From Monodelphis domestica (taxonomy: Eukaryota > Chordata > Mammalia > Didelphimorphia > Didelphidae): a stretch of DNA of 64,000 nt. The notes under the pieces are model-generated. The model had not been told where the DNA came from. It saw nothing but the letters and a program-made list of their open reading frames with translations, and did not search any database. Shown here in pieces: positions 22,753-32,800 of the stretch. Made by a program: the position numbers and the translations under genes. The stretch spans positions 49,694,028-49,758,027 of the forward strand of contig NC_077232.1 of the NCBI RefSeq assembly GCF_027887165.1, written 5' to 3'. Positions within the stretch are counted from its first letter, which is position 1. Each line of letters starts with the position of its first letter.

Positions 22753-22914
22753 GTCCTTCCCTTAGTTTCTTCCTTTGTAAAGTGGAGGAGCTCTACTAGA
22801 TGGTCTCTAAGGTCCCTTCCATCTATGATCCTATGTAATAGGAAATCAATGGAGCTAATATTTATGGAGCATTTAAAGGTTTGCAAAGTTCTTTACATAT
22901 ATTATATCTATTAT

Positions 22915-23065
22915 TATCTCCAATTTACAGATAAGACAACTAAGGCTGAGAGAAACTAATTGATTTGTCCAGCTTCCCAAAGCTGGTAAGTATTTGAGGC
23001 ACTCTCTCAACTCAGGTCTCATTGACTCCAAGATCAGCACTCTATCCACAATATCCAGCAGCTTC
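22915..23065 (-). mobile_element. MIR-type SINE, antisense
   Basis: TCCAATTTACAGATAAGACA, CAAAGCTGGTAAGTATTTGA, then CACTCTATCCACAATATC. Confidence 0.7.
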
Positions 23066-23705
23066 ATTTAAAGATGAGAATGGAAGGGCAACAAATGGGA
23101 AAAATGAGAATAATCTATGAAAAATGTTATAAAATTTTAACCACCAAGGACAATAGAGCTACCATACTTGGACTCTTAACAGTACAGTCCCTGGGATTAT
23201 TATAAAAGTGAATGAAATCAAAGTATATTTCAATGATATCTAACTGAAACAAAGGGAGTATTCAGGGTATTAGAGAGGAAAACCAATCTTTGTCAATGTT
23301 TTATTGAAGCCTTTACAAAATTTTTCTTCATCAGTTTTTTCTCTCCCACATTAGCATCACACACACACACACATTTCTGCTCCTGAATTAGGTCTCTCCT
23401 TTATCCCAAAGAAAAATTAAATAAAGTAAATTGGCGTTGTTAAGATATCTGATTATGTAATTCTTGAGCTCAGAGTCCCACACTTCTCTGCTAAGAGGAA
23501 GGAGAGGTACCCTTAATCATCTGTGCTTCCTTGATCCTACTTTCCCCTTGGACTCTATTGTCCTATATCTCTTCTGTCATTTTTTAGCTAAACTCAAAAA
23601 GGCAATCTGCAATAGGTACTTTCATTTTCACTCACTTCTTAACCCCTTACAATATGACTTTTGACTATCATTTAACCAAAACTGTTTTCTTTAGTAATGC
23701 ATATC
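23066..23705. other. No recognised feature
   Basis: Includes a short (CA)n at 23361-23374. No coding or repeat assignment. Confidence 0.4.
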
Positions 23706-23720
23706 CAGTGGCCTTTTCTT

Positions 23721-24057
23721 TTTTTTTTTAAGTTATATTTTATTTGATCATTTCCAAGCATTATTCATTAAAGACATAGATCATTTTCTTTTCCTCCCCC
23801 CTACCCCCCCCCACCCCCCATAGCTGACGAGCAAATCCACTGGGCATTACATGTTTTCTTGATTTGAACCCATTGCCAGGTTGATAATATTTGCATTAGA
23901 GTGTTCATTTAGAGTCTCTCCTCTGTCATGTCCCCTCAACTGCTGTATTCAGGTAGTTGCTTTTCCTCGGTGTTTCCACTCCCATAGTTTATCCTTTGCT
24001 TATGAATAGTGTTTTTTTCTCCTAGATCCCTGCAAATTGTTCAGGGACATTACACCG
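23721..24057 (-). mobile_element. Antisense 5'-truncated L1 3' UTR
   Basis: The complement of the 3' end seen at 15970-16337 (CCTGCAAATTGTTCAGGGAC...CATAGCTGACGAGCAAATCC). Poly(T) is at the left. Perfect 15-bp TSD CAGTGGCCTTTTCTT at 23706-23720 and 24058-24072. The target TTCTT/AA fits the L1 endonuclease TTTT/AA preference. Confidence 0.95.
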
Positions 24058-24072
24058 CAGTGGCCTTTTCTT

Positions 24073-24770
24073 AATCCAATTTGTCCCTGACCTTTCTCCA
24101 GCCTTTGGCATTGCTGATCATCCTCTTCTTCTTCACATTCTTTTCTCTCTCTCTAGGTTTTCAGGACACTAATCTTTCCTGATTCTCTTCATACTTACCT
24201 GATAACTCCTTCTCAGGTTCCTTTGCTGGACTCACTTCCTGGTCATGACTTCTAACCAGAAGTGTCCTTGGTATTCTATCATGATATAAGACAAATTAAT
24301 ATCCAAGATTTCAAGTATTATTTTTTAAAGCTTATTATCTGACAAAATAGAACCACATGACTATGTTTTCTACCTGCTCAAAATGCCTACCTGTATAATT
24401 GAAAATCTGTTACTCTAAAAAAGAAATACATTTCCAGGGAGCCCACTGACTTCCTGTTGTTATGTACTTCCTATAGACAAAGGATTTTAGTGAGTGGGTG
24501 ATCCTCCTGGGCTTGTAATCAGCATGGTGGCAGTGGTAAACTAAGCTCAGGGATTTTAAATAAGCTAATCAGTCATGGGCATATTGTCTTTATTTTGTAT
24601 CTTCTTTATTTCTTGATTTCTAGTGATCATTTAATAAATCTCCAAAAATATGTTTATTTATTGAGAATAATTTTAATTTTTACATTGATGGAAACCACTT
24701 GGAGAAAAGAATTCTCAATTTTTTTTTAAAGATAGCCTAAATAAATTTTAAGCCATGTTTCTCCTGCCAA
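24073..24770. other. No recognised feature
   Basis: AT-rich non-coding DNA with C/T-rich start; an L2-like C/T-rich piece at 24085-24270 is too weak to call. Confidence 0.4.
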
Positions 24771-25110
24771 GGCTTTTCACCCACCCTGCCACCTACCCAC
24801 CCACCCTCTCTTTGGAGCTGCTGCCTTTTTTCCCCTACTTTTTGCCCGGTGGCCCTCCCTATGGCCGGCTGTTTTCAGTTTGAGGACTTTTCCAGAAAAG
24901 AAATGAGCCTTTTCTCTCACCCATCTGCTTGAGCCAGGGTTCCTCATTCCTCGCTGCTGCCTTTGGTTGCTGCTGCCTATCCTACTTGCTCCTAATCCTG
25001 CTCCTGTTCCTGCTCCAGCTTTGGCCCCAGCCCCAACTTCGTTCCTGTTGGTAGTTGCCACTGTATCCAAGGAACTCACAAACTTGGAGCTGCTCTCAGG
25101 ACAATGGTAA
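24771..25110 (-). other. GC-rich segment with a 100-codon minus-strand open frame
   Basis: Unusually GC-rich for this side of the window. The frame at 25079-24777 encodes a Gly/Ala/Arg/Lys-rich chain (GAGAKAGAGTGAG) with no known domain. Low complexity makes a chance frame likely. It could be a remnant of a retrocopy or LTR. Confidence 0.25.
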
Positions 25111-25159
25111 AAACCAGGGTATATTTTCCTTAGATAACAATTATCTTAATCATTAAGCA

Positions 25160-25690
25160 AAGCCCACACTCCAATCCATCCTCCTCCATTCAGGTCCCTG
25201 ACCAATCACACCCCTAATGAGTTAACTCCAGTGGCTCCATATTGCCTCAAGAATAAAATTTAAAAATCCTCTGTTTGGCATTCAAAGTCCTTCATAACCT
25301 ATACCCTATCCCCTTCTAATCTTCTTTCTTCTTACTCTCCCATCTAGTGTCACTGGTCTTCTTTCTGTTCCACAACCAACTCTCCATCTCCCTACTCCAG
25401 GCATTTTCTCTGGCTGTCTTCCATGCCTGGAATGTTCTCTCTCCTCAACTTTTGGCTCCTAGCTTCCCTGGATTTCTTAAAATCCCAATTAAAATCCCAT
25501 TTTCTAGTCCCTCTTAACTCTATTGCCTTCCCTGTTTAAAATGTTGTCTGTAACTAATTTGCTTAAAATGTTTGCTTGTTGTCTCCCTCATTAGATTGTG
25601 AGTTCCTTACTGACAAGAACTGTCTTTTGACTCTTCTTATATCCTTGAAGTTTAACAGAAAAGCATAGTAAAAGCTTAAAAAATATTAAC
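25160..25690 (+). mobile_element. L2 3' region
   Basis: CCAGTGGCTCCATATTGCCT, TCTGTTTGGCATTCAAAGTC, CTTCCATGCCTGGAATGTTC, ATTAGATTGTGAGTTCCTTA. Confidence 0.88.
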
Positions 25691-25729
25691 CAACTACTTG
25701 AATAACTAACCTATTGTTTATTGTCATTA

Positions 25730-26020
25730 TCTCCATCCTCTTGATTTCCTTGGCTTTTTTCCAATCTCAGCTAAAATCTCACCTATTTTGGAAGACCTTT
25801 CCTGCATCCCCAACTTGCTAATTTGGTCCTCTCCTCTTTCAGAATGCCTCCTATTTACATGTATATATCATATCTATAACCTCATTATTTACATGTTCTC
25901 TCCCTCATCAGAATATAAGCTCCTTGAGCCCAAGGACTATCTTTTTAATCTTTCTTTGTGTCTCTGTAACTTCATATAGTGCCTGGCACATAGTAAATAC
26001 TTAATAATTGCTTGTTGACT
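25730..26020 (+). mobile_element. L2 3' end, second copy
   Basis: ATCTCAGCTAAAATCTCACC, CAGAATATAAGCTCCTTGAG, TAGTGCCTGGCACATAGTAA, ATACTTAATAATTGCTTGTT. Confidence 0.88.
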
Positions 26021-26602
26021 TGTGTAATCAGGGTTTCATGCATGCCTAGACCACCTAAGATAACACATAACAATACTGTGCATTCATATGGAATAGAGGA
26101 AAGATGGTATCATCTACTTCAAAAACACAAGGGACCTGCTTCCAGGTAATTAGATTACTGGAGCATGTGTGAACATTATACATTGGCCTACAACAGATTT
26201 TTCTATTAGCCAGAAATGTTTGGTGTCTTTAAAACACAGGTTTATTCAACAATTCAGGGGGACTTTTTGTTGCATTCAATTCTAAGAGTAAAAAATTGCT
26301 CCATTCACACCATGGGGCAAGGGTGAGGGTCTGAAGAAGCCCTTCTACTCCTCACCCCTCCTTAGGCCATATAGCCCTGAGAGATAGGTCTGGGGCATTG
26401 GCTTTTTGGTTTATGCTTTTACTTTATAAGTGCAGTCACCAGAAAATGAGTCCAGCAATTCAGGCTGGATATTGTGGCCAGCCAGCCCAGCTGATATACC
26501 TTGAGGAATATAGGTCCTGGGTATGAATCCTAGAAGAAGATAGACTGTTTGCTTTGGACTAAAAATTGGTGAAAATAATCTTATTTAAGATCTAACTTGT
26601 GG
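26021..26602. other. No recognised feature
   Basis: Non-repetitive to my eye; includes a homeodomain-like GTAATTAGATTACTG at about 26146. No coding pattern. Confidence 0.4.
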
Positions 26603-26775
26603 GGACAGCTAGGTGACTCAGTGGATTGAGGGCCACACCTGGAAACTGAGGTCTTGGGTTCAAGTCTGACCTCAAACACTCCTAGCTGTGTGACCCTGGG
26701 CAAGTCACAACCACCATTGCCTAGCCCTTATCACTCTTCTGCCTTGGAACCAATACATAGTATTAATTCTTCCCA
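26603..26775 (+). mobile_element. Marsupial SINE1-type element
   Basis: GGGGACAGCTAGGTGACTCA...GGAACCAATACATAGTATTA. The tail after ATTCTT is missing. Confidence 0.9.
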
Positions 26776-26944
26776 TACTCTCTCACACTCTGACACTAAA
26801 AACCCAGTAGGGCAAGTTCCTTCAGATCATTGCAGCTAGTCAAAAAGGTCCTTAGATCATTATCACTCACCCAGCTTCAAAAAATAACAATAACAATAAC
26901 AATGATAACAAAGCTTCCTCAGTCTTTGGTCTAGGCAAATAATG

Positions 26945-27065
26945 TCACCTTTAGCTACCTGGTTTATAAAGGAAAGTATACTGAATTGTCAAAAGACCTG
27001 GGTTTGAATCTAGCCAATGCCACCAGCTGGCTGTGAAACCTCAAACCTTATCTAAGCCAAAATGT
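26945..27065 (+). mobile_element. MIR-type SINE fragment
   Basis: AAGACCTGGGTTTGAATCTA then CCACCAGCTGGCTGTGAAAC. Confidence 0.6.
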
Positions 27066-27337
27066 TTCTATCAATCAATCAAGAAACTGGCTTACTAATG
27101 AAAACCCAAATCCTTTGATTCCTTCTCCAAGTTTTCCCCACTGTCACTATAGGCTTCTTGCTAAAGCAGAAAATAACAATCTAGGATGCCTTGTGGCTTT
27201 AAATTTAGGCTTCTGAATATATGAACTAGGTCTCTATCATATTATTCATTTGATTCATTTATTAATGACTATCTGAACAAAATGTCCCATTTCCCTACAT
27301 TACATCAGAACCCTGGGCTCAGGAAGCCAGGCAGTGA

Positions 27338-27470
27338 GTTAACAAACATCTATTAAGCACCTACTATATTCCAGGCACTGTGTTAAGGGCTAGGGACACA
27401 AAGAGAGGCAAAAGCCATTCCCTGTCCCCAACAAGCTCACAATCTAATGGTACAAGTACAAGGTGAAGAT
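27338..27470 (-). mobile_element. L2 3' end, antisense
   Basis: AACAAACATCTATTAAGCAC, CAGGCACTGTGTTAAGGGCT, AACAAGCTCACAATCTAATG. Confidence 0.8.
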
Positions 27471-28125
27471 GAGAAAGTTTTCTAATGTGGGATTTTTCCA
27501 GTGATTATAATAGGCTGCTTGAAATCTGAGAATCAAAGAGAACATCCCATGTCAACTTTGTGTTAACAGTATTGTGAATAGACCAGGTGCCTAATAAGTT
27601 GTAACTACAGTATGGCAATCAGGGCTCTGTCTCAAGGCACTGAATTTAGAAGATGTTGACAGCATTTGGAGTGCTTCAGCAGTATGAATGCGAGAGGTCA
27701 GCAACTGGTTAATAAAAATAACTGGTCAAAGAAGGAAGCTACAAAATGGTACAGATTGGTCAGCACCAAAACCTTTCAGTCCCAAGCAGCAGCCTCACCT
27801 CATCCCCAAGGTCTCCACTTCTCCAACCATGAGGTGGTTATTCTCCTCTGGATCCTCTCTCACTCAAAGGTACCTTTAGAGTCACTTGCCTTTGGAGTAT
27901 TATGCAGGGGTATGGGGAGTGGGTATGTGTTGGCTAGGGTGCAAAATTTCCTAATTCCAGCTCTTATACTTAATAACATTTGTTGAATTTGATGGCTATT
28001 AAGTGCCTTGACCTTTAAGAGTAGCTGGTTTGGCCAAAAGCACTCTCCCTAAAGTCAAAAATTAGATTAGATTAGATTGTCAGTAACACTTGAAAAAGCT
28101 TTAGAGCTTTGTTGAGAGAATGGTT
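27471..28125. other. No recognised feature
   Basis: Holds a 106-codon open frame at 27666-27986 with no recognisable domain; not supported as a gene. Confidence 0.4.
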
Positions 28126-28129
28126 ATGC

Positions 28130-28290
28130 AGAAGGAGCTAGGAGGTGGATTGCTGGGCCTGGAATCAGAAAGACCCAAATGTAAATCCTGCCTCATACAC
28201 TTAGGTATATGACCCAGTCAAGTCATTTAATTATAATAAAATGGAGATAATAATAGCACCTACCCCAAGGGTCAGTAAGAGGATCTGCAG
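28130..28290 (+). mobile_element. MIR-type SINE
   Basis: GGGCCTGGAATCAGAAAGAC, CTGCCTCATACACTTAGG, AATAATAGCACCTACCCC. Confidence 0.7.
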
Positions 28291-28667
28291 TTCCAAATGT
28301 TTATTCACTTCTCCCACCCGCTCTTTTTGTTTTAAGTCCAAAGATTCAGCAGTAGCTACAACATATATATTTCTTGCAATAAAAAGCTGTGTGGAGTAGT
28401 CAAGAAAGCATTAGACTCAGAGTAGAGTTCGAATAAAGGCTCTTCATATCTGAAGAATGTGAACAGAGACAAGCCATTCATTCTCCTGGATTCCACTCAG
28501 ATCAGGACACTCCTGAGACAGGAAATGTACAACCTTCAAAGCTGGGCTGCTCTGAACACTTTAGATAATTGTCCTGCTTAGTAGAGCTAATTTTACAAAC
28601 TTGTAATAAAAAAATCAGTAGTCTTATGTATATTTTGGCAAACATGGTTGAGAGATACTGCATGTGT

Positions 28668-28670
<3 letters not shown>

Positions 28671-28746
<76 letters not shown>

Positions 28747-28747
28747 G
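28671..28747 (+). repeat. Compound (GT)n-(GTCT)n microsatellite
   Basis: About 14 GT units followed directly by about 12 GTCT units. The flanking open frames (VCVCVC, SVCLSVCL) are artefacts. Confidence 0.97.
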
Positions 28748-28904
28748 TCACTCTCATTCTCAGACCTAACAGGCTTGAAATTGCAGGTTGAGAACTAGAC
28801 CTATGATGCCACTGGTGGTGGAAGTTCCCCAGAGAGAAAAGGCAGTCTACTGAGGCAAGTAGCATCTTTACCCCAACTTGGGAGTGTAGAATTGCCCAGA
28901 GTCA

Positions 28905-29160
28905 ACTATTAAACCTGAGATTTGTATAGTGCTTTAAGGTTTACAAGGTTGATGTTCATTTACATAAAACATTATATAACACACACATAGCAAGCATAGA
29001 CCTGGATTTATATAAGTAAACCTCTCTTAATGTACAAGGTACATTTATAACATGGGTAATATGTGCTAGATAGTGTAAATCTATAAAGAGGTTTACAAGG
29101 TTTATGTCCATTTCTATGTAATGTACATACACAGAGACAAAAGTTTACAAAGTTTCCTAT
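28905..29160 (-). mobile_element. MIR/CORE-SINE 3' sequence, partly duplicated (tentative)
   Basis: TAGTGCTTTAAGGTTTACAA near 28928 and a second TAAAGAGGTTTACAAGGTTT near 29083 are the antisense tail of CORE-SINEs. The element continues at 29240 (CATCTCCTTTGATCC) and at 29290 after a small insertion. Confidence 0.5.
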
Positions 29161-29175
29161 CTCTCCGTAGTTTAA

Positions 29176-29236
29176 CGGGTAATTCCAAAAGAGTTCACTG
29201 AAGCTTAAACTTCATTAAATCTTTTGGGACACCCCG
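29176..29236. mobile_element. Small palindromic MITE candidate, 61 bp
   Basis: The left arm CGGGTAATTCCAAAAGAG and the complement of the right arm CGGGGTGTCCCAAAAGAT are near-matching inverted repeats meeting at GAAGCTTAAACTTC. The CGGGGTGTCCCAAAAG end resembles mariner-type termini. It interrupts a CORE-SINE tail. Confidence 0.5.
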
Positions 29237-29239
29237 TGT

Positions 29240-29420
29240 GTCATCTCCTTTGATCCTTAAGAGCCATTCAATGAAGTGGGGGTAGGCATTTACCATTTTA
29301 CAGACTAGGAAACTGAGGTTTGGAGAGGCTAAAGGTTTTTGTTTTTGTTTGTTTGTTTTTTTCTTCTTTTTGCCCAGGATGTAAAGCCAGTATATACTAA
29401 GCAGGACTGAAATCCAAGTC
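29240..29420 (-). mobile_element. MIR/CORE-SINE, antisense
   Basis: CATCTCCTTTGATCCTTAAG, CCATTTTACAGACTAGGAAA, CTGAGGTTTGGAGAGGCTAA; an internal T/G-rich run lies near 29335-29372. Confidence 0.75.
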
Positions 29421-29517
29421 TTTCTATCTGGCTCTCTATGAACCCTTGTGTGTGCCAGGAAGATGCCTCCTTGTCAGTTTCCACCTGTAGCCTACCAGCT
29501 TGGCGTGAGGGAGTGAT

Positions 29518-29541
29518 GGGGTGGTGGGGAGAGGGGAGGGG
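29518..29541 (+). promoter_or_regulatory. G-quadruplex-forming motif upstream of LIN7C
   Basis: Four GGGG runs (29518-29521, 29526-29529, 29533-29536, 29538-29541) are separated by loops of 4, 3 and 1 bases. This is a strong G4 pattern about 280 bp upstream of the start codon at the island edge. Confidence 0.6.
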
Positions 29542-29646
29542 CGAGTGAACAACGCCATAAAGAGCCTGGTTTTAAGATGTACAGGAGGACAACAGGTCTG
29601 CGCCGTTGGCAAACTGAACTACTTATGAGAAGCGTCTGAGTAGGAC

Positions 29647-29658
29647 CGCGCAAGCGCA
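29647..29658 (+). promoter_or_regulatory. NRF1-like site
   Basis: CGCGCAAGCGCA differs at one position from the NRF1 consensus YGCGCAYGCGCR and lies about 165 bp upstream of the LIN7C ATG inside the CpG island. Confidence 0.5.
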
Positions 29659-29710
29659 TGTTCATCAGATGTATGCTTTGTTAAACCCACAACTCCACGC
29701 CCTCTCAAGA

Positions 29711-29718
29711 TCTCGCGG
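29711..29718 (+). promoter_or_regulatory. TCTCGCGR-type promoter motif
   Basis: TCTCGCGG is one base off TCTCGCGA, a motif common in CpG-island promoters and recognised by ZBTB33-type factors. It lies 106 bp upstream of the ATG. Confidence 0.35.
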
Positions 29719-29819
29719 TATTTCCTCCCGTTTCTTCCCTTCCCCTGTTTTGGCCTCCTCCCCAGGCACGCGGGGCGTCCGTAGTTTGTCATTTCCCGTC
29801 GGGCCGCGCGCGCGAGGGA

Positions 29820-29831
29820 GAAGATGGCGGC
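29820..29831 (+). promoter_or_regulatory. LIN7C: TISU element (YY1-type site) over the start codon
   Basis: GAAGATGGCGGC fits the published TISU consensus SAASATGGCGGC at every position, with the ATG being the LIN7C start. TISU elements bind YY1 and support scanning-free initiation on mRNAs with very short 5' UTRs. That this gene uses such a short 5' UTR is inference. Confidence 0.8.
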
Positions 29832-29860
29832 GCTGGGGGAACCTGTGAGGCTGGAGCGGG
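29824..29860 (+). CDS. LIN7C: LIN7C coding exon 1
   Basis: Encodes residues 1-12 ([12 protein letters not shown]) plus the first base of Asp13. The donor GTGAGC follows at 29861. The ATG lies in GAAGATGGCGGC, and no other in-frame ATG with LIN7C similarity exists upstream. Reading on past the donor gives an open frame to 30078, but that is intron 1. The intron runs 29861-37518 (7658 bp) and separates this exon from the L27 domain. Confidence 0.97.
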
Positions 29861-32800
29861 GTGAGCGCTGGGGTCGTGGGGAGAACTTGGGGTCGGAGGG
29901 AGAGAAAGAAGAAGCGGCGCGGGGAGGGCAGGGCCCCCTCCCTGAGGAGGGACCAGGTCAAGATCTGGGCAGAGGGAGGCCTCGACGGGACGGCAGCCCA
30001 GCCTGGGAGAAGAGGCCCCGCCTAGGGCCTGGGAGCTGGGGCGGGACCCGGGCACGCCCCCCCCCCTCCGCGGCCTAGAATGGGGCGGGGCGAGAGGGGA
30101 CGGGAAGGTATCCCTTGCTGGGACCGAGGCAGAGGCTGTAGCCCTCCCTGAACTGAGGTCCTGCCACTGCTGACACGCAGCATTGATTCCCGGACACACA
30201 GCGCGAAGGCACGCACGGCGCTGACATGTGCGACACTGACACACATTAACCCACTACCCCAGCGATGTGCCGACACAGAAACAAGTACCACGTGAATCAA
30301 CTCACACCCACCGGTAGTCACTGTGCTGGGTAGGGTATAGACAGGGCCTCTTAGATAGATAGATAGAATCCCTCTTTCTCCTCCCTCTCCCCGCAGACAC
30401 ACACAGGGTTCCCAGTTCCCTACTCACCCCAGTACGAGCACAAATAGGACCGGGGTAGGGGGGGTTAAGGGGGTTGGGTTGAATGGTAGGTTTCACCTCT
30501 TAGCCTTATCCTTGTGGAAAGTATGACTTTGTCGTTTCTGAAACCAGGATAAGGTCTGCCACTCTCTTACCTGTTTGACCTCGGGTAAGTTCCTTAATTT
30601 CTCTGAGCCTCAGTTTCCTAAACTGTAAAATGAGTGGCTGAACTAGAATACCTTGAACTCAAAGACCTACCTCCAATCTCCTGGCCTGGCATAATCTACT
30701 GAGCCACCTAGTTCCCACCAGCATCCCCAATTTGGAGTTTTCTTTGCAAAGACACTGGAGTAGATTAATTTCCTTCTCTTGTTCACTTTACAGATGAGGA
30801 AACTGAGGCAAGCAGAAATAAGTGACTCACCTAGGATAGCACAGCTAATAGTATCAAGTGTGGGATCAGATTTGAGTTCATGAAGATGAGCTTTCCTAAC
30901 TCCAGGCCTGAATCTCTAGATTTACTGCACCACCTATTTGCCTCACCAAGAGCCTCTAACAGCTCTAAATTTGTAATCCTGTGATCCTCCCAACAGGACT
31001 GCCCAATTATGGGCATACATTCAACTCTTTAAGCATACAGATTACACCATCCAGTCACATAATCCAGCCATCAATTAAGAAGCCTTTTTTATTTGTTAAA
31101 GCTTTGTCACATTAAAATTCCTAGGTATCTCACATTCTCCCTGCTGTCTCCATACCACAATAAACTTTTTTTTTTTAAACCCTTACCTTCAGTCTTGGAG
31201 TCAATTATTGGCTCCAAGGCAGAAGAGTGATAAGGGCTAGGCAATGGGGGTTAAGTGACTTGCCCAGGGTCACACAGCTGGGAAGTGTCTGAGGCCACAT
31301 TTGAACCTAGGACCTCCTGTCTCTAGGCCTGGCTCACACAATAAACATCTTAAACTAAAAGATATGTGTACACATATACATATATAAAACTTGTATTTTG
31401 CTATGTTTCTATCATATCAGTATTGCCTTTACTGTATTTCACTCTGCTAAGTGTTACATAGACAAAAATCAAAGTAAATCAAGCAATTTTTTCATACTAC
31501 TAGTTACCTCCCCTCCTAGAATATCCTCAGACTTTGTATGTATGCCCACACGTGTGTTATGCACATCCCTACATACATACAATCACACTGCTTATCTGAG
31601 CACAAAGCAAACTCACAGCCTAGATTCATTGGGCTGTGTTATAGACTCCTGTCCTTTCTAAATCTAGACAGTTTTATGAATTTGTAGATTGAGTAGGAAG
31701 AGATCATCGAGGTCATCTAGTCCACTTCACTCCTCTTACAGATGAGGAAATTGAAATTCAGTAACTTGATCAAAGCTGCACAGGAGGGTGGGATTATTGT
31801 CACATTACATGTAGGGGGCCAGGGTTTCCCACCTTTTTCCGCTGGGCCCCTCACTAGCTCAATGGCCTGGTGGTGAGAACTCTGAAGGCAGGAAGACCCA
31901 GGTTTAAATCCTGACTTACCATTACTCTGTGATCCTGAGCAAATTCTGTCTCATTTTCCTCATCTGCAAAATAGCAACTACCCTCCACATAAAATAATAT
32001 ATATAAAGTGCTTTGTAAACCTCAAAATGTTCTCTAATGTTAGATATTATTTCTAGTAATAGTGGCAAGATTTGGAGACATACAAACTACTTGGTTAGAT
32101 ATAGAAGACTTAACACACCTCAGATAAATTGCCTAGTTGAACCTACACTTCCCTTTCCTTATACCTCCCCCCCCCCCCAAGCTTAATCACATACATGTGC
32201 ACTGTGCAGATGGAATGCCACAACTGAACTACATTTCTGGCATCCTTTTAAGTTATGCCGTCATTTTACATAAGGATGCTTGGGAGATAAATTTGGCAGA
32301 GACCCACACCGCTCTTGGATTTTTTTTGTTTGTTTGTTTTTTGGTTTTTTTTTGTTTTTGTGTTGTTTTTTTTGGAGCTTGTGCTTTTGGTAAAGTGCTG
32401 CAGGTGTGAGTCGCTGGCTCTCTTTTCTCTGCTCACTTGACTGAAAGAACCCTTTTTCTTTTCCTTCTCTTTTGATTATTATTAAAATCCTACAGCACAT
32501 ATATGTTTACACTGCCTACTACACACTCCAGAAGCACGAACACAATCTAGACATACTGGAGTCTTAAACTACTCTCTCCTCTCGTGCTGCCTACTAGACA
32601 GCTCTTACTAGAGCCTGAATAAAGACATACACACATATGTATATTAATGTCTGCCAAATACAAACTACTCTTTATATTACCATAGATATACTGAAACATG
32701 TACAGAAAACTTAGACTTTGGGAACCGTTTATATTTCTTCCTTTTGACCATACATTCATACCAAATATATTCTACATTTTTACAGAATACATGCTAAGTA

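Larger units (their letters stand above)
29510..30290 (+). promoter_or_regulatory. LIN7C: CpG-island promoter of LIN7C
   Basis: A sharp local rise in G+C and CpG (CGCG runs, CCGCGG-like and GGGCGG-like boxes) spans exon 1 and the start of intron 1, while the flanks are CpG-poor. No TATA box is seen just upstream of the ATG, as is usual for housekeeping-type island promoters. In human, LIN7C and the long non-coding RNA BDNF-AS start head to head from such an island (from memory), so this promoter may also fire to the left. Confidence 0.9.

Noticed and set aside
27666..27986. 106-codon open frame
   Set aside because: No domain, no splice context, average composition; consistent with a chance frame in 64 kb.
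1..29500. BDNF coding exon
   Set aside because: No proneurotrophin-like frame is present on either strand; BDNF would lie farther to the left.
29824..30078. 84-codon open frame beginning at the LIN7C start
   Set aside because: It is exon 1 read through its GTGAGC donor into intron 1; the spliced product is LIN7C.
29789..30402. Minus-strand frames of 151 and 126 codons in the CpG island
   Set aside because: High G+C removes stop codons by chance. Pro/Ser/Arg-rich products without domains; no splice or conservation evidence.
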